This document shows, in pieces, positions 1 to 11,090 of a stretch of 64,000 bases of DNA. The position numbers and the translations under genes are program-made. Origin of the DNA: Lactuca virosa (Eukaryota > Streptophyta > Magnoliopsida > Asterales > Asteraceae); assembly GCA_928212115.1 (NCBI GenBank), contig CAKMRJ010005412.1:249686321-249750320 (forward strand). The letters run 5' to 3'. The notes beneath the pieces were generated by a model, which had not been told where the DNA came from, did not search any database, and saw only the letters and a list, made by a program, of their open reading frames with translations. Each line of letters opens with the position of its first letter. Position 1 is the stretch's first letter.

Positions 1-640
1 GTATTTTCAAGGATGTGTGAAGCTTCAAGTCTACGGTTGACAGGGAGAAAGGAGATGGTTTGTTGTTTTAAATATTTGGTGCAATAGAAATTTTAAGGGG
101 TATTTTGGTCCATTTTTTGGAATTTTACATGAAAATGGTTTTTTCTCAAGATCGCTTTTGGAGCAATTTTATCCGTTGGGTTCGTCAATTCAAAAGCAAG
201 AGGGTCGAGGGGTATATTTATTATTATTTTTTTATATATATAACAATTTGAATGGTATGAAAAGATGGAGAAGTGAAGAGTTAGAAGGGAATATTGGCCC
301 TGGATATAATATGTAAAAGAAAGTTGAAGGAAAAAGATAATAGGAAAGTTTGGATTCTTAATACTTAAAAAAGCTTATTGGGTTGTATTTATTACATCAT
401 CAATTTATTTGAAATCTGGTAGTGGGGAAATATGAATAGTAATGTACTATCATTGTTTTATTTGTTATAAAATCGTACTTTAATTTTTTCCCATTACAAC
501 ATTGTACTTTAGTATATTTGTCATTGTACAGTGCATGGTAACAAATTACATAATTATGATATAGAACAAAGTAAAATATTAGTAAAACAATTATTATTTT
601 TTATTACACCGGTCAACCGTCCTCCTGGTATTAAACTAGT
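1..640. other. AT-rich intergenic sequence
   Basis: No coding region, tRNA-like structure or recognisable transposon end was seen. The sequence is AT-rich with short poly-T runs. Homology to the duplicated block begins near 630-640. Confidence 0.5.
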
Positions 641-1182
641 TAATTTATAGTAGATGATATATGAGAACAAAAACAAAATTTATAATAGTGAGCATAAGAT
701 ATGGATGACAATTATTTTTATTTGCGTTCAACTTTCAGTATGTCTCATTCTCAACACATAAGAGATAAATGTTACGATGTCATTAAAATTTAATTTAACA
801 ACATAAACATATAAGTTTGATTCCTAACAAAACCCAAATTTTGTCTCCATTTTGCACATCTTCCATTTTCAATCTTACTCTTAGATTTCCTTTAAAACTT
901 TACATTCCCAACTAACTTCATTATTGCCTCATTTCTTCACTACCTCATGACTATTTTGAAATTTATCTAACTTTACTTTTCATTTCTGCTCCATTTTCAA
1001 CAGTAATAATATCAATTATGTTTCAGACTTGTAGATGAAGGGGATGTTCGGTAACAAGTTTGTGAGAGCTTATAGATGCTTTTGGATTTTTTTTTTTAAA
1101 TCTAAAATTGAAAAAAAAACTACTTTTTTCCAGAAGTAGGTGAGTACAACTTTTGATTTTAAACAAAAACAAAACTAATAAT

Positions 1183-1240
1183 TGTTATGACAAAACTAAT
1201 CAAATATTAAATTGGAAAAACAGAAACATAAATAAATCGA

Positions 1241-1289
<49 letters not shown>

Positions 1290-1970
1290 ATATATATATA
1301 TCAAAGATTCACAAATCAGAATAAATACTTGAATGTTGATGTTTACAACAGAAAATAGAAACTCGAAATAGTAGATTGAGGCCTGCAATTGCAGTGTCCT
1401 AAGACAGAAATTGCCCTGAAACGAGTTTGTCTTGAGGATACAACAACCAATTCAATAACAGATCTTGAATTTGTCGAAATTCACTATGATCCCTTTGATA
1501 TGAAGAATGATTTTTGAGAGAAAGTGTGTGTTTTTCATTAGCCCTGAAATTCTGTCTGAATCGATGTATTTATAGGCTTCCAATAGTGGTTGTAATCCAC
1601 CAACCGAAATTAACTGCTAAAAACTGTCTGCAGTTAATCCTATATTTAATAGAATTTATTTGTTACTAAATAAATAAAAATTAATTAATTACTAATTAAT
1701 TTCGGATTTTATAAAAAAATATTATTTAGTTAAGAAAAGCCCCAAGGTCCAAAGTCCTATCTTTGACCATTAATATTTAATAAATCTAAGCTTACTACTA
1801 ACCCAATTTGAGTAGTCCAACACCACAACCCAAATCCAAGATGCTTAGCCCATTACTTGATCCATTTGATTATATGAGTGGGACAAGACTTATAAGGTGG
1901 GAAAATTTCTTCTCTTCCTCCTATGTGGGACAAGTCCCACATTGTATTTTTGTAGAACAAAGTTCCAACA
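1183..1970. mobile_element. Solo LTR, 788 bp
   Basis: The segment starts TGTTATGA and ends TTCCAACA, giving the TG...CA ends of an LTR. It is flanked on both sides by the 5-bp direct repeat ATAAT (1178-1182 and 1971-1975). The paralogous copy A' has a clean empty site with one ATAAT near 8196-8200. There is no internal coding region, primer-binding site or second LTR, so this is a solo LTR left by LTR-LTR recombination or a very small LTR element. The copia or gypsy family cannot be told, although TGTT...AACA ends are common in copia. Confidence 0.85.
1244..1301. repeat. (AT)n microsatellite
   Basis: An almost pure TA dinucleotide run with one phase break, lying inside the solo LTR. Confidence 0.95.
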
Positions 1971-2695
1971 ATAATAAAAGTTTCAACTTCGAACTTCCAA
2001 TTATAACTAGTTTGCGAAAACACACCAAAAATCTTACATGTGCTATGAGTTATACATATATAATGTCTGCTTGGATAAAAAGATAATATTTGCACAATTC
2101 ATGGCGAAGAGCCTATTTATTTGCACTATTTAAATAAACTTATTTTTATTCTTATAAAATTATTATGAAGATCATAAATCATAATCATATTGCAAACAAA
2201 TATTCGTCTAAATACTACTTATTGTATAGTTTGCTTAGATGGTGTTTTTTTACTTAATGTATTTAATATATAAAAACTTAATGAGTTCGAATACATACAC
2301 TTCTTTTTACTCGAAGCTAATAAAATGTTTTAATAGATCAAGTATCCGTATTCATTTCATAATATGCCCTTTCTTTTCTCCACATCAACCCACATTATCA
2401 TTTTGTTTATGCAATTTAATTTTAAAGTATGTTATTCGTTCGCTCTTTCATCCAATTTTTTTGAAACAACAACTGATGTACTCCATTTATATCTATTAAA
2501 TAGTGTATACATATTATTTTGGAAAGTCATTGGCACTCACTTATGTTGCGTGACAACAAAACAAGTTAAACACTTAAAAAGTATCAAACAAGCTTCGGTG
2601 AAACTCACGGAAATAAATCTTCTAAAAAACGTAAATAAAAAGAACACAATATTTAACGTTGTTAGGTCAAGGTGGCTTACGTCCACAGGGGGGGG

Positions 2696-2698
<3 letters not shown>

Positions 2699-2762
<64 letters not shown>

Positions 2763-2799
2763 AGAGAGAGTGAGAGAGAGAGAGAGAGAGAGTGAGAGA
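2699..2799. repeat. Compound (AT)n(GA)n microsatellite
   Basis: About 60 bp of AT repeat run straight into about 40 bp of GA-rich repeat within the copia LTR. Copy A' has only the GA part (8910-8961), so the AT tract arose or was lost in one copy after duplication. Confidence 0.95.
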
Positions 2800-3682
2800 T
2801 GATTTTTTTAACTTTCTGAAACTATTACAAGCACTCAAAATTATATCTCACTCTGAGCTCTCACAGAAGTCTAACAGTTTTACAATGATGGGGATATGAG
2901 CCTATTTATAGGCAAGTATGAGAAACTCTAATTCTGATGGGCCAGGCCCATCCATAATTATCCCATTAGAGGGATGCCCTAACTTCCAACCAATCACGGA
3001 GTGCCATGTAAACGGTTCTAGAACCATCAACCTCATGAGCACCAACCAATACATGATGGAGCATAATAGACATGATGGCGCATCATGATGGCGTACTTTC
3101 CATAAAGATGACACAACAGCCATGAGGAGCATCCTCCTTGAGCATCTTCATCCTTCTGAGAAGCATTGAACAATCTTGAGCATCCTAGAGAAACTGACAC
3201 CTGAGTGGCACATTAGGAGCCATAATGGTGGACCTTCCTTATGAATGGTGCGTCTTCATCTTGAATGGCGTATCCTTGCTTCTTTGTTCATCAGCAACAC
3301 TTCAATACAAAACAAAGCAAACATGAGTGGCGCATCAAGTATCAAGGTGGTGCATCGTGTGCCAAAGGTGGTACATCAGGCACTTTAATGGTGCATCATG
3401 ATGCATGACACATCATTGATGCTCCATTCTACTTCCTGATGATCCACTCCAACTCCAAGTGCTCCATATTGATCCATGATGCACCATTTCACCTCTGAGT
3501 GCTCCGTTACAACTCCAGGTGATCCATGTTCCTCCAAGTGCTCCACTTGATTCTAAGTGCCCCATCCAAGTGCTCCACTTGATTCTAAGTGGTCCATGTT
3601 GGAAAGACTTCATACCCCAAAATTCTCCCACTTAAAGGCTTGAACAACTTCATCTGTCATTTAAAATTTTCCAATCCTCAAA

Positions 3683-3685
<3 letters not shown>

Positions 3686-3739
<54 letters not shown>

Positions 3740-3741
3740 TT
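3686..3741. repeat. (CT)n microsatellite
   Basis: A CT dinucleotide run with one interruption. On the minus strand it is a purine tract between the copia pol end and the LTR. The same tract occurs at 10786-10838 in copy A'. Confidence 0.95.
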
Positions 3742-4476
3742 TCTGCCAAACCCTTCTCTTCAAACTTCTGGAAGGCCAGTTGAAGTCATGCAAAGCTTCA
3801 ACTTCTCAGTGGTAACCACATTGGCGAACAAATCAAATGGATTCTTTGTTCCAAGGATTTTCTTCAAGTTTAGAGTTCCTTTATTGATTAACTCTCGAAT
3901 CAAATCGTACGTAATTTGAATGTGTTTTTTTTCTATTAAGAAACGTTGGATTCATTGCTAAGTGAACTACACTTTGGTTATCATAATGCAGTAAACAATC
4001 CTTCTACTGCATTCCAAGTTTTGATAAGAAACTCTTCAATCATATGGGCTCTTTGGAAGCTTCTGCAAGTGCCATGTATAGCTAGTTATAACAATGTACT
4101 TTCATTTTTTTTTCTTATTAGAACATTATAAAGTAATGGTTTCATCTTAAAAAGCTCCATCTCTTCTTTAGTTGGACAAAATTTTATAAGATTCTCCACG
4201 TGATCATCATCGAAGATTGATATATAGATGCATACCTAAAGTTGCAACATGTAGGTATCAAATGAAATTGTTTCTATTTAACTCATTCGCAAGACAGATT
4301 AAGAGTATAAAACATTTCCATTTATTCTATGTCAAAAATTAATCTAAGATATAAAATTAAAAATTAAAAACTAAAAGTTGCAATAAATCTCTCTCGAAAC
4401 ATAGTGGAGAAGTTGATCTAAAAAAGAAAGTGTTTGAACTTGCGTGCAGATCCAAGGATGAAAAGAAATGCAACAA

Positions 4477-4773
4477 ATAAAGCTTTTTTTCCTTTTTTTT
4501 AATTTAATATCCAAGACTTGATGGTTAATATAAAAAGTTGTTTAGTTCATGTATAAAACACTTTAAACATGAACCAAGTAAACCGAAAGAGCCCAAACAT
4601 GTTGAATTTTCAAAACTGAAAAAATGGCTATCAACTGTCAAGAGAAGTGATATAAAAAACATTTAAGAAAATCATGACAAACTTGCTTAATTAAAGTCAA
4701 CTTTGTAAAGTGTTTAGTAAAAATTCGTATTTTCACAAAAAAGACCATTTATCCTTACTTTTATATTTTTGTT

Positions 4774-4780
<7 letters not shown>
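4477..4780. other. Intergenic spacer, nothing recognised
   Basis: AT-rich sequence between copy A and the AT microsatellite. No coding frame or transposon end was seen. Confidence 0.5.
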
Positions 4781-4847
<67 letters not shown>

Positions 4848-4856
4848 ATATATATT
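4781..4856. repeat. (AT)n microsatellite
   Basis: A long TA dinucleotide run with one C interruption, directly before the start of duplicated block B. Block B' lacks it. Confidence 0.95.
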
Positions 4857-6240
4857 ACTCGGTCTCTAACAAGGTTATCCTTTAAATCACTTTTATTAGA
4901 AATGGTTAGGTTAGATGACACATGACAAAAAAAATTGTGAAACAAGATAACTTATAGAATACCCATGAAATCTAGAGATGCGATAAAATGTGGTACGGTT
5001 CTTGTAAATTAATTTTAGAACGAACCCTATGAAAGAATAAAAAGAGAAATAAAGACTCTTTATAATGAACAAATTAATATAATAGACACCAATTATTCAA
5101 GATAACACTTATGTCGTACATTCTTCGTAGGGTTGTACAATATTTTTAAAGGTTGCATTACTAAAAATAACTCATTTTCGACGGCGGTTTCCATCACAAA
5201 TCTGTCACTAAAAAGGGTGTCATAAATCCCTCACTAAAAGGGTTACACAAACATATTTACATTAAACGTACACTTCTAAGGATTTTGTGAGAAATTTCCA
5301 GTGGATACGTGACGTATTTCCGACCGATTTGTGATGGATTGTGACAGATTTGTGACTAAGTTTTACACTTGACGGTAAAATTTGAGGGGTTGCTCGGGAC
5401 ACCAAGTAGGTCCGCCGTGATTGTTAGCCCGATATTCTAAGGATGCGAAGGAAGTATAATTTGAATATTATTCTGATTAGAACTGCAGATTTAATAGATT
5501 AATAAACCTGATGGTTTTTCATATATTCCAAAAATGAAGGAACATCAAAATGTCGATATTCTCTACACCAAGAGTCTGACGGTGTTTCTGGAAGCAAATG
5601 ATGTATATATTTTTAGTCTGAATAACAAAATGAATTTGTTTAGCCTTTTTAAGTGCCACTTAACATATAGACTAACAAAATTTGTTAATCAATATTTTGG
5701 GATTCTCTCTTGGATATATCTAACTGAAGCACTCTTGTCGAGACTCTCACACATGACAAATAGGTCAAATGATCTTATTTCTGGTTGAATGAAAGATAAA
5801 AACTCAAAATGGAAGTACGAGAAAACAAATACCATAAAGTTCAATTCTTCTTCATGGTTAAATCCATCCATTTCTTTCAACTTTGGTATAATCTCAATTG
5901 ACTTACCAAAACTTTTCACAAAAGATGTAAGAAAAAAGCTGCAAAACAGAAAATATCTCATTTACTTGAAATTGTTGGCGTAATTCAGGAATTAGGCCTC
6001 AGGGGCATTTTGGAAATTTTTATGGAAACTTTCCTTTTAAGCATTATTTGTGTTAGTTTAGGATACCATCTGTTATAGTAAAAATAAGGGGATTGTTTTA
6101 TTTTTATTTAATCAAGTATTCAGCAATAAAAATTTCTTTTCCACCAAGTATTTCACAGGTAGCATTTTTTTCTTTCTTCCCCTGTTTTTGCCCTGTTCTC
6201 TTCTTCATCCCTTCCTTTTCTGTTCTGTTTTCTTTTCTTA
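4855..6240. repeat. Segmental duplication, copy B
   Basis: It aligns by eye with 36699-38370, from the shared stretch attactcggtctctaac to the LTR-like end. Copy B lacks about 290 bp found in B' at 37303-37590; the break in B falls at a short gaag repeat. Around 5180-5400 is a segment with repeated 'tgtcactaaa' and 'acgacgg/gtgacgga'-like words, as in subterminal regions of CACTA-type transposons. No CACTA ends were confirmed. Confidence 0.8.
5973..6240 (+). mobile_element. Truncated copia-type LTR
   Basis: It begins TGTTGGCGTAATTC and matches the complete 291-bp LTR at 38146-38436 in block B'. The 3' part and primer-binding site are missing or diverged here. Because the same insertion is in both duplicates, it predates the duplication. 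Confidence 0.6.
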
Positions 6241-6639
6241 GGCAACAAGGTTGCATCAGGTATCATCAGGTAGATATCTAACAAAAATCGTGTCGCTTAT
6301 CATAATGAATGTAACTCAAAGAAAAATGTCAAGCAGTTATCAACCACTGTTTCTCACCTCCCTCTCTACAGTCTCATAGATTTGCAACCATTTCAAAACA
6401 GGTGGTTATCTCAATAAAAATTCGAATTCACCAGAACGCAAATTGAATGGACTTGCAACTATCATTTTTGGATGCATGATGGTAAAATTAATGCTCATAA
6501 CATGCATATCACATCCTAGAAATTGTTTAGATAGACTTGTTTGCAAGGGATTCTAGATATATTTAAAAATCACATTACAAGAAAAAAAATATCAAACAAG
6601 ATGAGTACATATATAAAATATAACCCGACTAAAATCCGT
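6241..6639. other. Intergenic region downstream of the PR-10 gene
   Basis: No coding region or mobile-element end was recognised. It lies 3' of the minus-strand PR-10 gene. Confidence 0.5.
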
Positions 6640-6645
6640 TTTATT
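6640..6645 (-). terminator. Polyadenylation signal AATAAA for the PR-10 gene
   Basis: TTTATT on the plus strand is AATAAA on the minus strand, about 40 nt past the stop codon of the PR-10 gene. Distance and strand fit a plant near-upstream element. Assignment is by position only. Confidence 0.45.
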
Positions 6646-6686
6646 TTTACTGAACCAAGAACATGCCACACCATATATATTATTGA

Positions 6687-7267
6687 TCAATAAGTTTGAG
6701 GATTTGCATGGATAAAACCCTCAATCGCCTTGAAAGTTTTTTTGAATCCTTCTTTTACCCTATTGAGAGCTTCCTCGGGAAGCTGAGTTTCACCTTTACA
6801 ATTATGCACAATGGTAGGCTTGTATACACATCCTCCATCAGGTGAAGGTATAAACTTCACATGATGAGTCATCGAATCTAGTTGTCCCATCAAGATGTCT
6901 CCTTCAAAGATTGTGTATATAATAGTGAAGTTGTTGCTATCAACAATGTCAAGTTTCAACTTTCCATTTGTAAATGGGACGCCTGTGTTATCCCACAGTG
7001 AATTGGACAAAGAAAAACAAAATACAAGTCAAACATTAAAGTAATTTAAAAGAGTATATATAAAAATCTATTTAGATCTTACTAACCATCGCCAAAAGAG
7101 ATGTCCCTGATAGTTCCAGCGCCTCCATCACCTTCGATGTCCACTAGGGTTTTGTAGGTTTCTGGATCAACCTTTGGTGCAATGTTGTTAAAGTCACGAT
7201 AGGCATTGAAAAATTTGGAAGCTGGGAGGGAAGAAGCAATTTCGAACTCAGAAGTAATAACTGTCAT
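6687..7267 (-). CDS. PR-10 / Bet v 1 family protein, two exons
   Basis: The coding sequence is exon 1 at 7267-7087 and exon 2 at 6982-6687 on the minus strand, with an intron at 7086-6983. The donor is GATG|GTTAGT and the acceptor is CACAG|GCGTC, splitting a Gly codon. The spliced frame is 477 nt, giving 158 residues, close to the roughly 160 usual for the family. The intron sits at the conserved PR-10 position, after about residue 60 (ISFGDG|VPF). The start MTVITSEFE and the glycine-rich loop GDGGAGT at about residues 46-52 are typical, as is the C-terminal helix (EEALNRVKEGFKKTFKAIEG). PR-10 proteins are cytosolic, bind hydrophobic ligands in an internal cavity and are often defence- or stress-induced; some act in secondary metabolism. 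The exact ligand cannot be read here. No stop or frameshift is seen, so the gene looks intact. It stands alone between blocks B and A'. Confidence 0.92.
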
Positions 7268-7323
7268 GATATTAAATCACTAGATCTTTAAATTGTATTG
7301 AATTTTGCTTCTTTGAAATGTGG

Positions 7324-7331
7324 TATTTATA
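7324..7331 (-). promoter_or_regulatory. TATA box of the PR-10 gene
   Basis: The plus-strand TATTTATA reads TATAAATA on the minus strand, 57-64 nt upstream of the PR-10 ATG. A start site about 30 nt downstream would leave a short 5' UTR of about 25-35 nt. Confidence 0.65.
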
Positions 7332-7361
7332 GAACTATGGGTTGCACATGGATGAATAATG

Positions 7362-7550
7362 GTGTATTATTTTAATTTATCGAATGACAAATATGGGGTA
7401 GTTGCATTTTGTAAGTCAGCATTTGTTTGGACATTCCCAGGTTCCATAGTGGGGATGTGGGGTATTATTTTAAATTATCTAATGACAACTATGAGTTAGT
7501 TGCATTTTTGGAGTCGGCATCTATTTAGACAATCCCAGCCCCAGGTTCCT
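7362..7550. repeat. Imperfect tandem duplication in the PR-10 promoter
   Basis: Two units of about 85-90 bp (7362-7445 and 7461-7550) share the order tattattttaa-ttat, aatgacaa, agttgcattttt, ggcat, tttggacat-cccag and caggttcc. The period is about 98 bp. Both lie within 300 bp upstream of the PR-10 start codon and may double the cis-elements they contain. Confidence 0.75.
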
Positions 7551-8906
7551 TAGAGTACAGTTTTCTCTATACATATTACCTAGCTAACACGTTGTTACCG
7601 TTTCTGATATTAAAAGTTGTATGATATTCAATCAAGTATATAAATTGATAAAATTAATTTATTGTCGATGATATGTGAGAAAAAACAAAATTTATAATAT
7701 TGAACATGGGATATGAGTCACAATCATTTTTATTTGGTGTTCAACTTTCCGTATGTCTTGTCAACACAGAAGAGATATATGTTACGATGTCATTGCAATT
7801 TAATTTAACAAAAATACGAATACGAGTTAGATTCCTAACAAAACCCAAATTTTGTCTCCATTTTGCAGATCTTCCATTTTCAATCTTACTCATAGATTTC
7901 CTTTAAAACTTTACATTGCCAACTAATTTCATTATTGCCTCATTTCTTCATCTACCTTATGACTATTTTGAAATTTATCTAACTTCACTTTTCATTTGTG
8001 CTCTATTTTCAAATGTTATAATATAAATCATGTTTCAGACTCGCAGACGAAGGGAATGTTCGGTAACAAGCTTTTGAAAGCATTTGGATGTTTTTAGTTT
8101 TTAGATTTTTTTTAAAGAAAAATCTGAAATTAAAAAATTACTTTTTTCCAGAAGTACTTGACAAAAACTTTTGACTTTAAACAAAAACAAAACTAATAAT
8201 AAAAATTTCAGTTTCGAACTTCCAACTATAACTAGTTTTGCGAAAACACATCCAAAAATCTTACACGTGCTATGAGTTATACAAATATAATGTCTGCTTG
8301 GCTAAACAGATAATATTTGCACAATTCATGTCGAAGAACCGATTTATTTGCACTATTTAAATAGACTTATTTTTATGCTTACAAAACTATTATGAAGATC
8401 ATAAATCATAATCATATTGCAAACAAATATTCATCTAAATACTACTTATTGTCTAGTTCGTTTTGATGGTGTTTGTTTATTTAATGTATTTAATATATAA
8501 GAACTTAATGAGTTCGAATACATACACTTGTTTTTAGTCGAAGCTAACTAAATGTTTTAATGGTTCAAGTATCCTTATTCATCTCATCATATGCCCTTTC
8601 TTTTCTCCAAATCAACCTACGTTATCATTTTTATTTATTCAATTTAATTTTAAAGTATGTTCTCCGTTCGCTCTTTCATCCATTTTTTTTGAAACGACAA
8701 CTAATGCACTACATTTATTTCTATCAAATAGTATATACATATTATTTTAGAAAATCGGTGCCACGGTGACAACAAAACAAGTTAAGCACTTTAGACAAAT
8801 ATCAAACAATATAATCATCGGTGAAACTCACGGAAATAAAACTTTTGAAAGATGTAAATAAAAAAAACACAATATTTAACGTGGTTCGGACAAGGTGACT
8901 TATGTC

Positions 8907-8909
<3 letters not shown>

Positions 8910-8961
<52 letters not shown>
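8910..8961. repeat. (GA)n microsatellite
   Basis: A pure AG dinucleotide run inside the copia LTR of copy A'. Confidence 0.95.
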
Positions 8962-8965
<4 letters not shown>

Positions 8966-9111
8966 TTTATTAACCTTCTGAAACTATTACAAGCACGCAA
9001 AATTATATCTCACTTTGAGCTCTCACGGAAATCTAGCAATTTTACAATGATGAGGATATGAGTCTATTTACAGGCAAGCATAAGAAACCGTAGTTCTAAT
9101 GGGTCAGGCCT

Positions 9112-10000
9112 AGTGACGAGTGTAGAATGTAAAACCATATGGTTCACTATTTAAATGAAACCGATAAAAAAAAAAAATACTAGTTGTGGGTTCGGATCAG
9201 ATCAAATCGTATAAGCAAAAAAAATCAAATTATTTTTAAAGACATTCTTGATTTTGATTTCTGAAATAAACAACAATTCACAAACAATAATCAAATAACC
9301 AAACACATGAACAACAATCAAATAATTAGTTCACATTGAAAATTTAAAACAATAAAAAAACTATCGTGAACTCGTTGAACAATAAAAAAAAAAAGAAAAA
9401 AAATTCACTAAGTATTACTAAACATTCAATAGTTTTGCCTTTGATGCTTAAATATTAACAAGAAAAAGAAAAAAAAAATCACTAAGTATTACCAAACATT
9501 GAATAGCTTTGTCTTTGATGCTTAAATATTAACAAGAAAAAAAACGAAAGAAACCCAACGGTGAATTCAGTTAAACCTACAACTAAATTATGAATAGCGA
9601 TATTTGTCATAGAATATTGGAATTGGAAATAGAATTTTTACATATTTTAATCAATTTTCACAAAGTTAAAAAAGTAGAATATATTTACCGGTTCTTGCAA
9701 ATTAGATCGAAGGTTAACGTGCTATGAAACGATTGATTTGTGACTTAATTTTTTTTAATTTTTTTTATTGTAGCTTGTATGACTATAAATATTGGATTAT
9801 ACATTAAAAGATATTGGGCTATTAAAATATGAAGTTCAAAAATCTGATTTATACACTTTTCTTTGTTGCCAAAATATAAGACGGTTCATTTGCATTTTTT
9901 TAGGTCGGTCACAATTTTTAGTTTCAAATAACTTGTTATACGAAAATAAAAAAAAATTGGGTCAAGTGACCCACCAATGTAACACATAAACTCGCCAATG
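9112..10000. mobile_element. hAT-like non-autonomous insertion, 889 bp
   Basis: It is present only in copy A'; copy A has an uninterrupted ...GGCCAGGCCCATCC at the matching place (near 2940-2955). Flanks TCAGGCCT and CCAGACCC could be an 8-bp target-site duplication of CCAGGCCC altered by transitions. The ends AGTGACGAGTGTA and, reverse-complemented, CATTGGCGAGTTTA are loosely inverted. It has no coding capacity. The 8-bp TSD suggests hAT, but the match is imperfect. Confidence 0.5.
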
Positions 10001-10785
10001 CCAGACCCATCGATAATTAGCCCATTAAGGGGAGGCCGTAATTTCCAACCAATCACGGAGGGCCATACAAACGCTTCTAGAACCTTCAACCCCATGAGCA
10101 CTAACCAATACATGATGGAGCATCATGGCCATGATGACGCATCATGAGCCACCATGGCGCATCATGATGGCACACCTTCCATCAAGATGGCGCATCAGCC
10201 ATATGGAGCATCCACCTTGATCATCTTCATCCTTCTGAGCAACATTAAGCAACCTTGAGCATCCTAGTGAAACTGACACGTGAGTGGCGCATCAGGAGTC
10301 ATGATGGCACATTATGCTCTATGATGGCACACCTTCCTTATGAATGGTGCATCTTCACCTTGAATGACGCATCCTTGCTTCTTTATTCATCAGCAACACT
10401 TCAACACACAACAAAGCACACATGAGTCGTGCATCAAGGACCAAGGTGGTGCACCTTGTGAATAGATGGCACACCGTGTGCCAAATGTGGCACATCATGC
10501 ACTCCAATGGCGCATCATGATGCATGTCACATCACTAATGCTCCACTCCAACTCCAAGTGCTCCATGTTGATCTCTAATGCTCCATTTCATTTCCAAATT
10601 CTCCATTACAACTCCATGTGCTCCGTGTTCCTCCAAGTTCTCCGCTTGATTCTAAGTGCTCTATCCACATGCTCCACTTTATTCTAAGTTCTCCATGTTG
10701 GACAATACTTCATACCCTAACAATCTCCCACTTGAAGGCTTGAACAACTTCATCTGTTATTCAAAATTTACCATTCCTCAAAGTA

Positions 10786-10797
10786 CTCTCTCTCTCT

Positions 10798-10838
<41 letters not shown>
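10786..10838. repeat. (CT)n microsatellite
   Basis: A CT dinucleotide run. On the minus strand it follows the RNase H remnant and extends its reading frame as Arg-Glu repeats. Confidence 0.95.
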
Positions 10839-10839
<1 letters not shown>

Positions 10840-10842
<3 letters not shown>

Positions 10843-11090
10843 ACTTCTGGAAGGCCAGTTGAAGCCATGCAAAGCTTCACCTTCTCAGTGGTAACCACCT
10901 TGGTGAACATATCAATTGGATTCTTCGTTCCAAGGATTTTCTTCACGTTTAGATTTCCTTGGTTGATTAACTCTCGAATGAAATGGTACCTTATTTGAAT
11001 GTGTTTCGTTCTATTATGAAACATTGAATTCTTTGCTAAGTGAACTGCACTTTGGTTGTCATAATGTAGTACACAATCCTCCCGCTGCAT
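10840..11090 (-). pseudogene. Copia RNase H C-terminal fragment
   Basis: The reading frame has the copia RNase H signature DNQSAVHLAKN, then RTKHIQIRYHFIRELI, then the tail ...NPIDMFTKVV. In Ty1/copia Pol this region follows the reverse transcriptase and contains the last catalytic Asp (DNQ). Only about 80 residues remain; the upstream reverse transcriptase is gone. The frame continues into the GA/CT microsatellite, giving an artificial Arg-Glu tail. It is a remnant of the truncated element at 8766-11150. Confidence 0.8.

Larger units (their letters stand above)
2549..4100 (-). mobile_element. Truncated copia element (LTR plus pol 3' end), copy A
   Basis: Read on the minus strand, about 4100-3785 resembles the end of a copia RNase H domain and is more decayed than the copy at 10840-11090. 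It is followed by a purine run and a polypurine-tract-like stretch around 3622-3640. An LTR-like sequence then continues to about 2549. The LTR has many short imperfect repeats of the type catgatggcgcatca. The rest of the element is absent. The outer boundary is set only by comparison with copy A' and is approximate. Confidence 0.65.
640..4476. repeat. Segmental duplication, copy A
   Basis: This block aligns by eye with 7640-11359 over nearly its whole length, from the shared stretch near 667/7679 to the shared stretch ending near 4476/11359. The copies differ by many point changes, a 788-bp LTR insertion present only here, an 889-bp insertion present only in the other copy, and a deletion of roughly 190 bp in the other copy (around 4080-4275 here). 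It contains a truncated copia element that was already present before duplication. Confidence 0.85.

Noticed and set aside
2364..2795. 143-codon open frame ending in Tyr-Ile and Arg-Glu repeats
   Set aside because: The end is translated (AT)n and (GA)n microsatellite, and the rest is AT-rich noncoding sequence inside the duplicated block.
4710..4945. Overlapping frames on both strands with Ile-Tyr repeats
   Set aside because: Produced by the AT dinucleotide run at 4781-4856.
5162..5410. Possible intact CACTA transposon end
   Set aside because: Only subterminal-like 'tcactaaa' and 'cgacgg' words are present. No CACTA terminus, 3-bp duplication or transposase was found, and the same stretch is part of the duplicated B block.
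6687..7010. Separate 107-codon protein starting MSNSLWDN
   Set aside because: The first codons are intron sequence. The real exon starts at 6982 after a CAG acceptor and joins the upstream PR-10 exon in frame.
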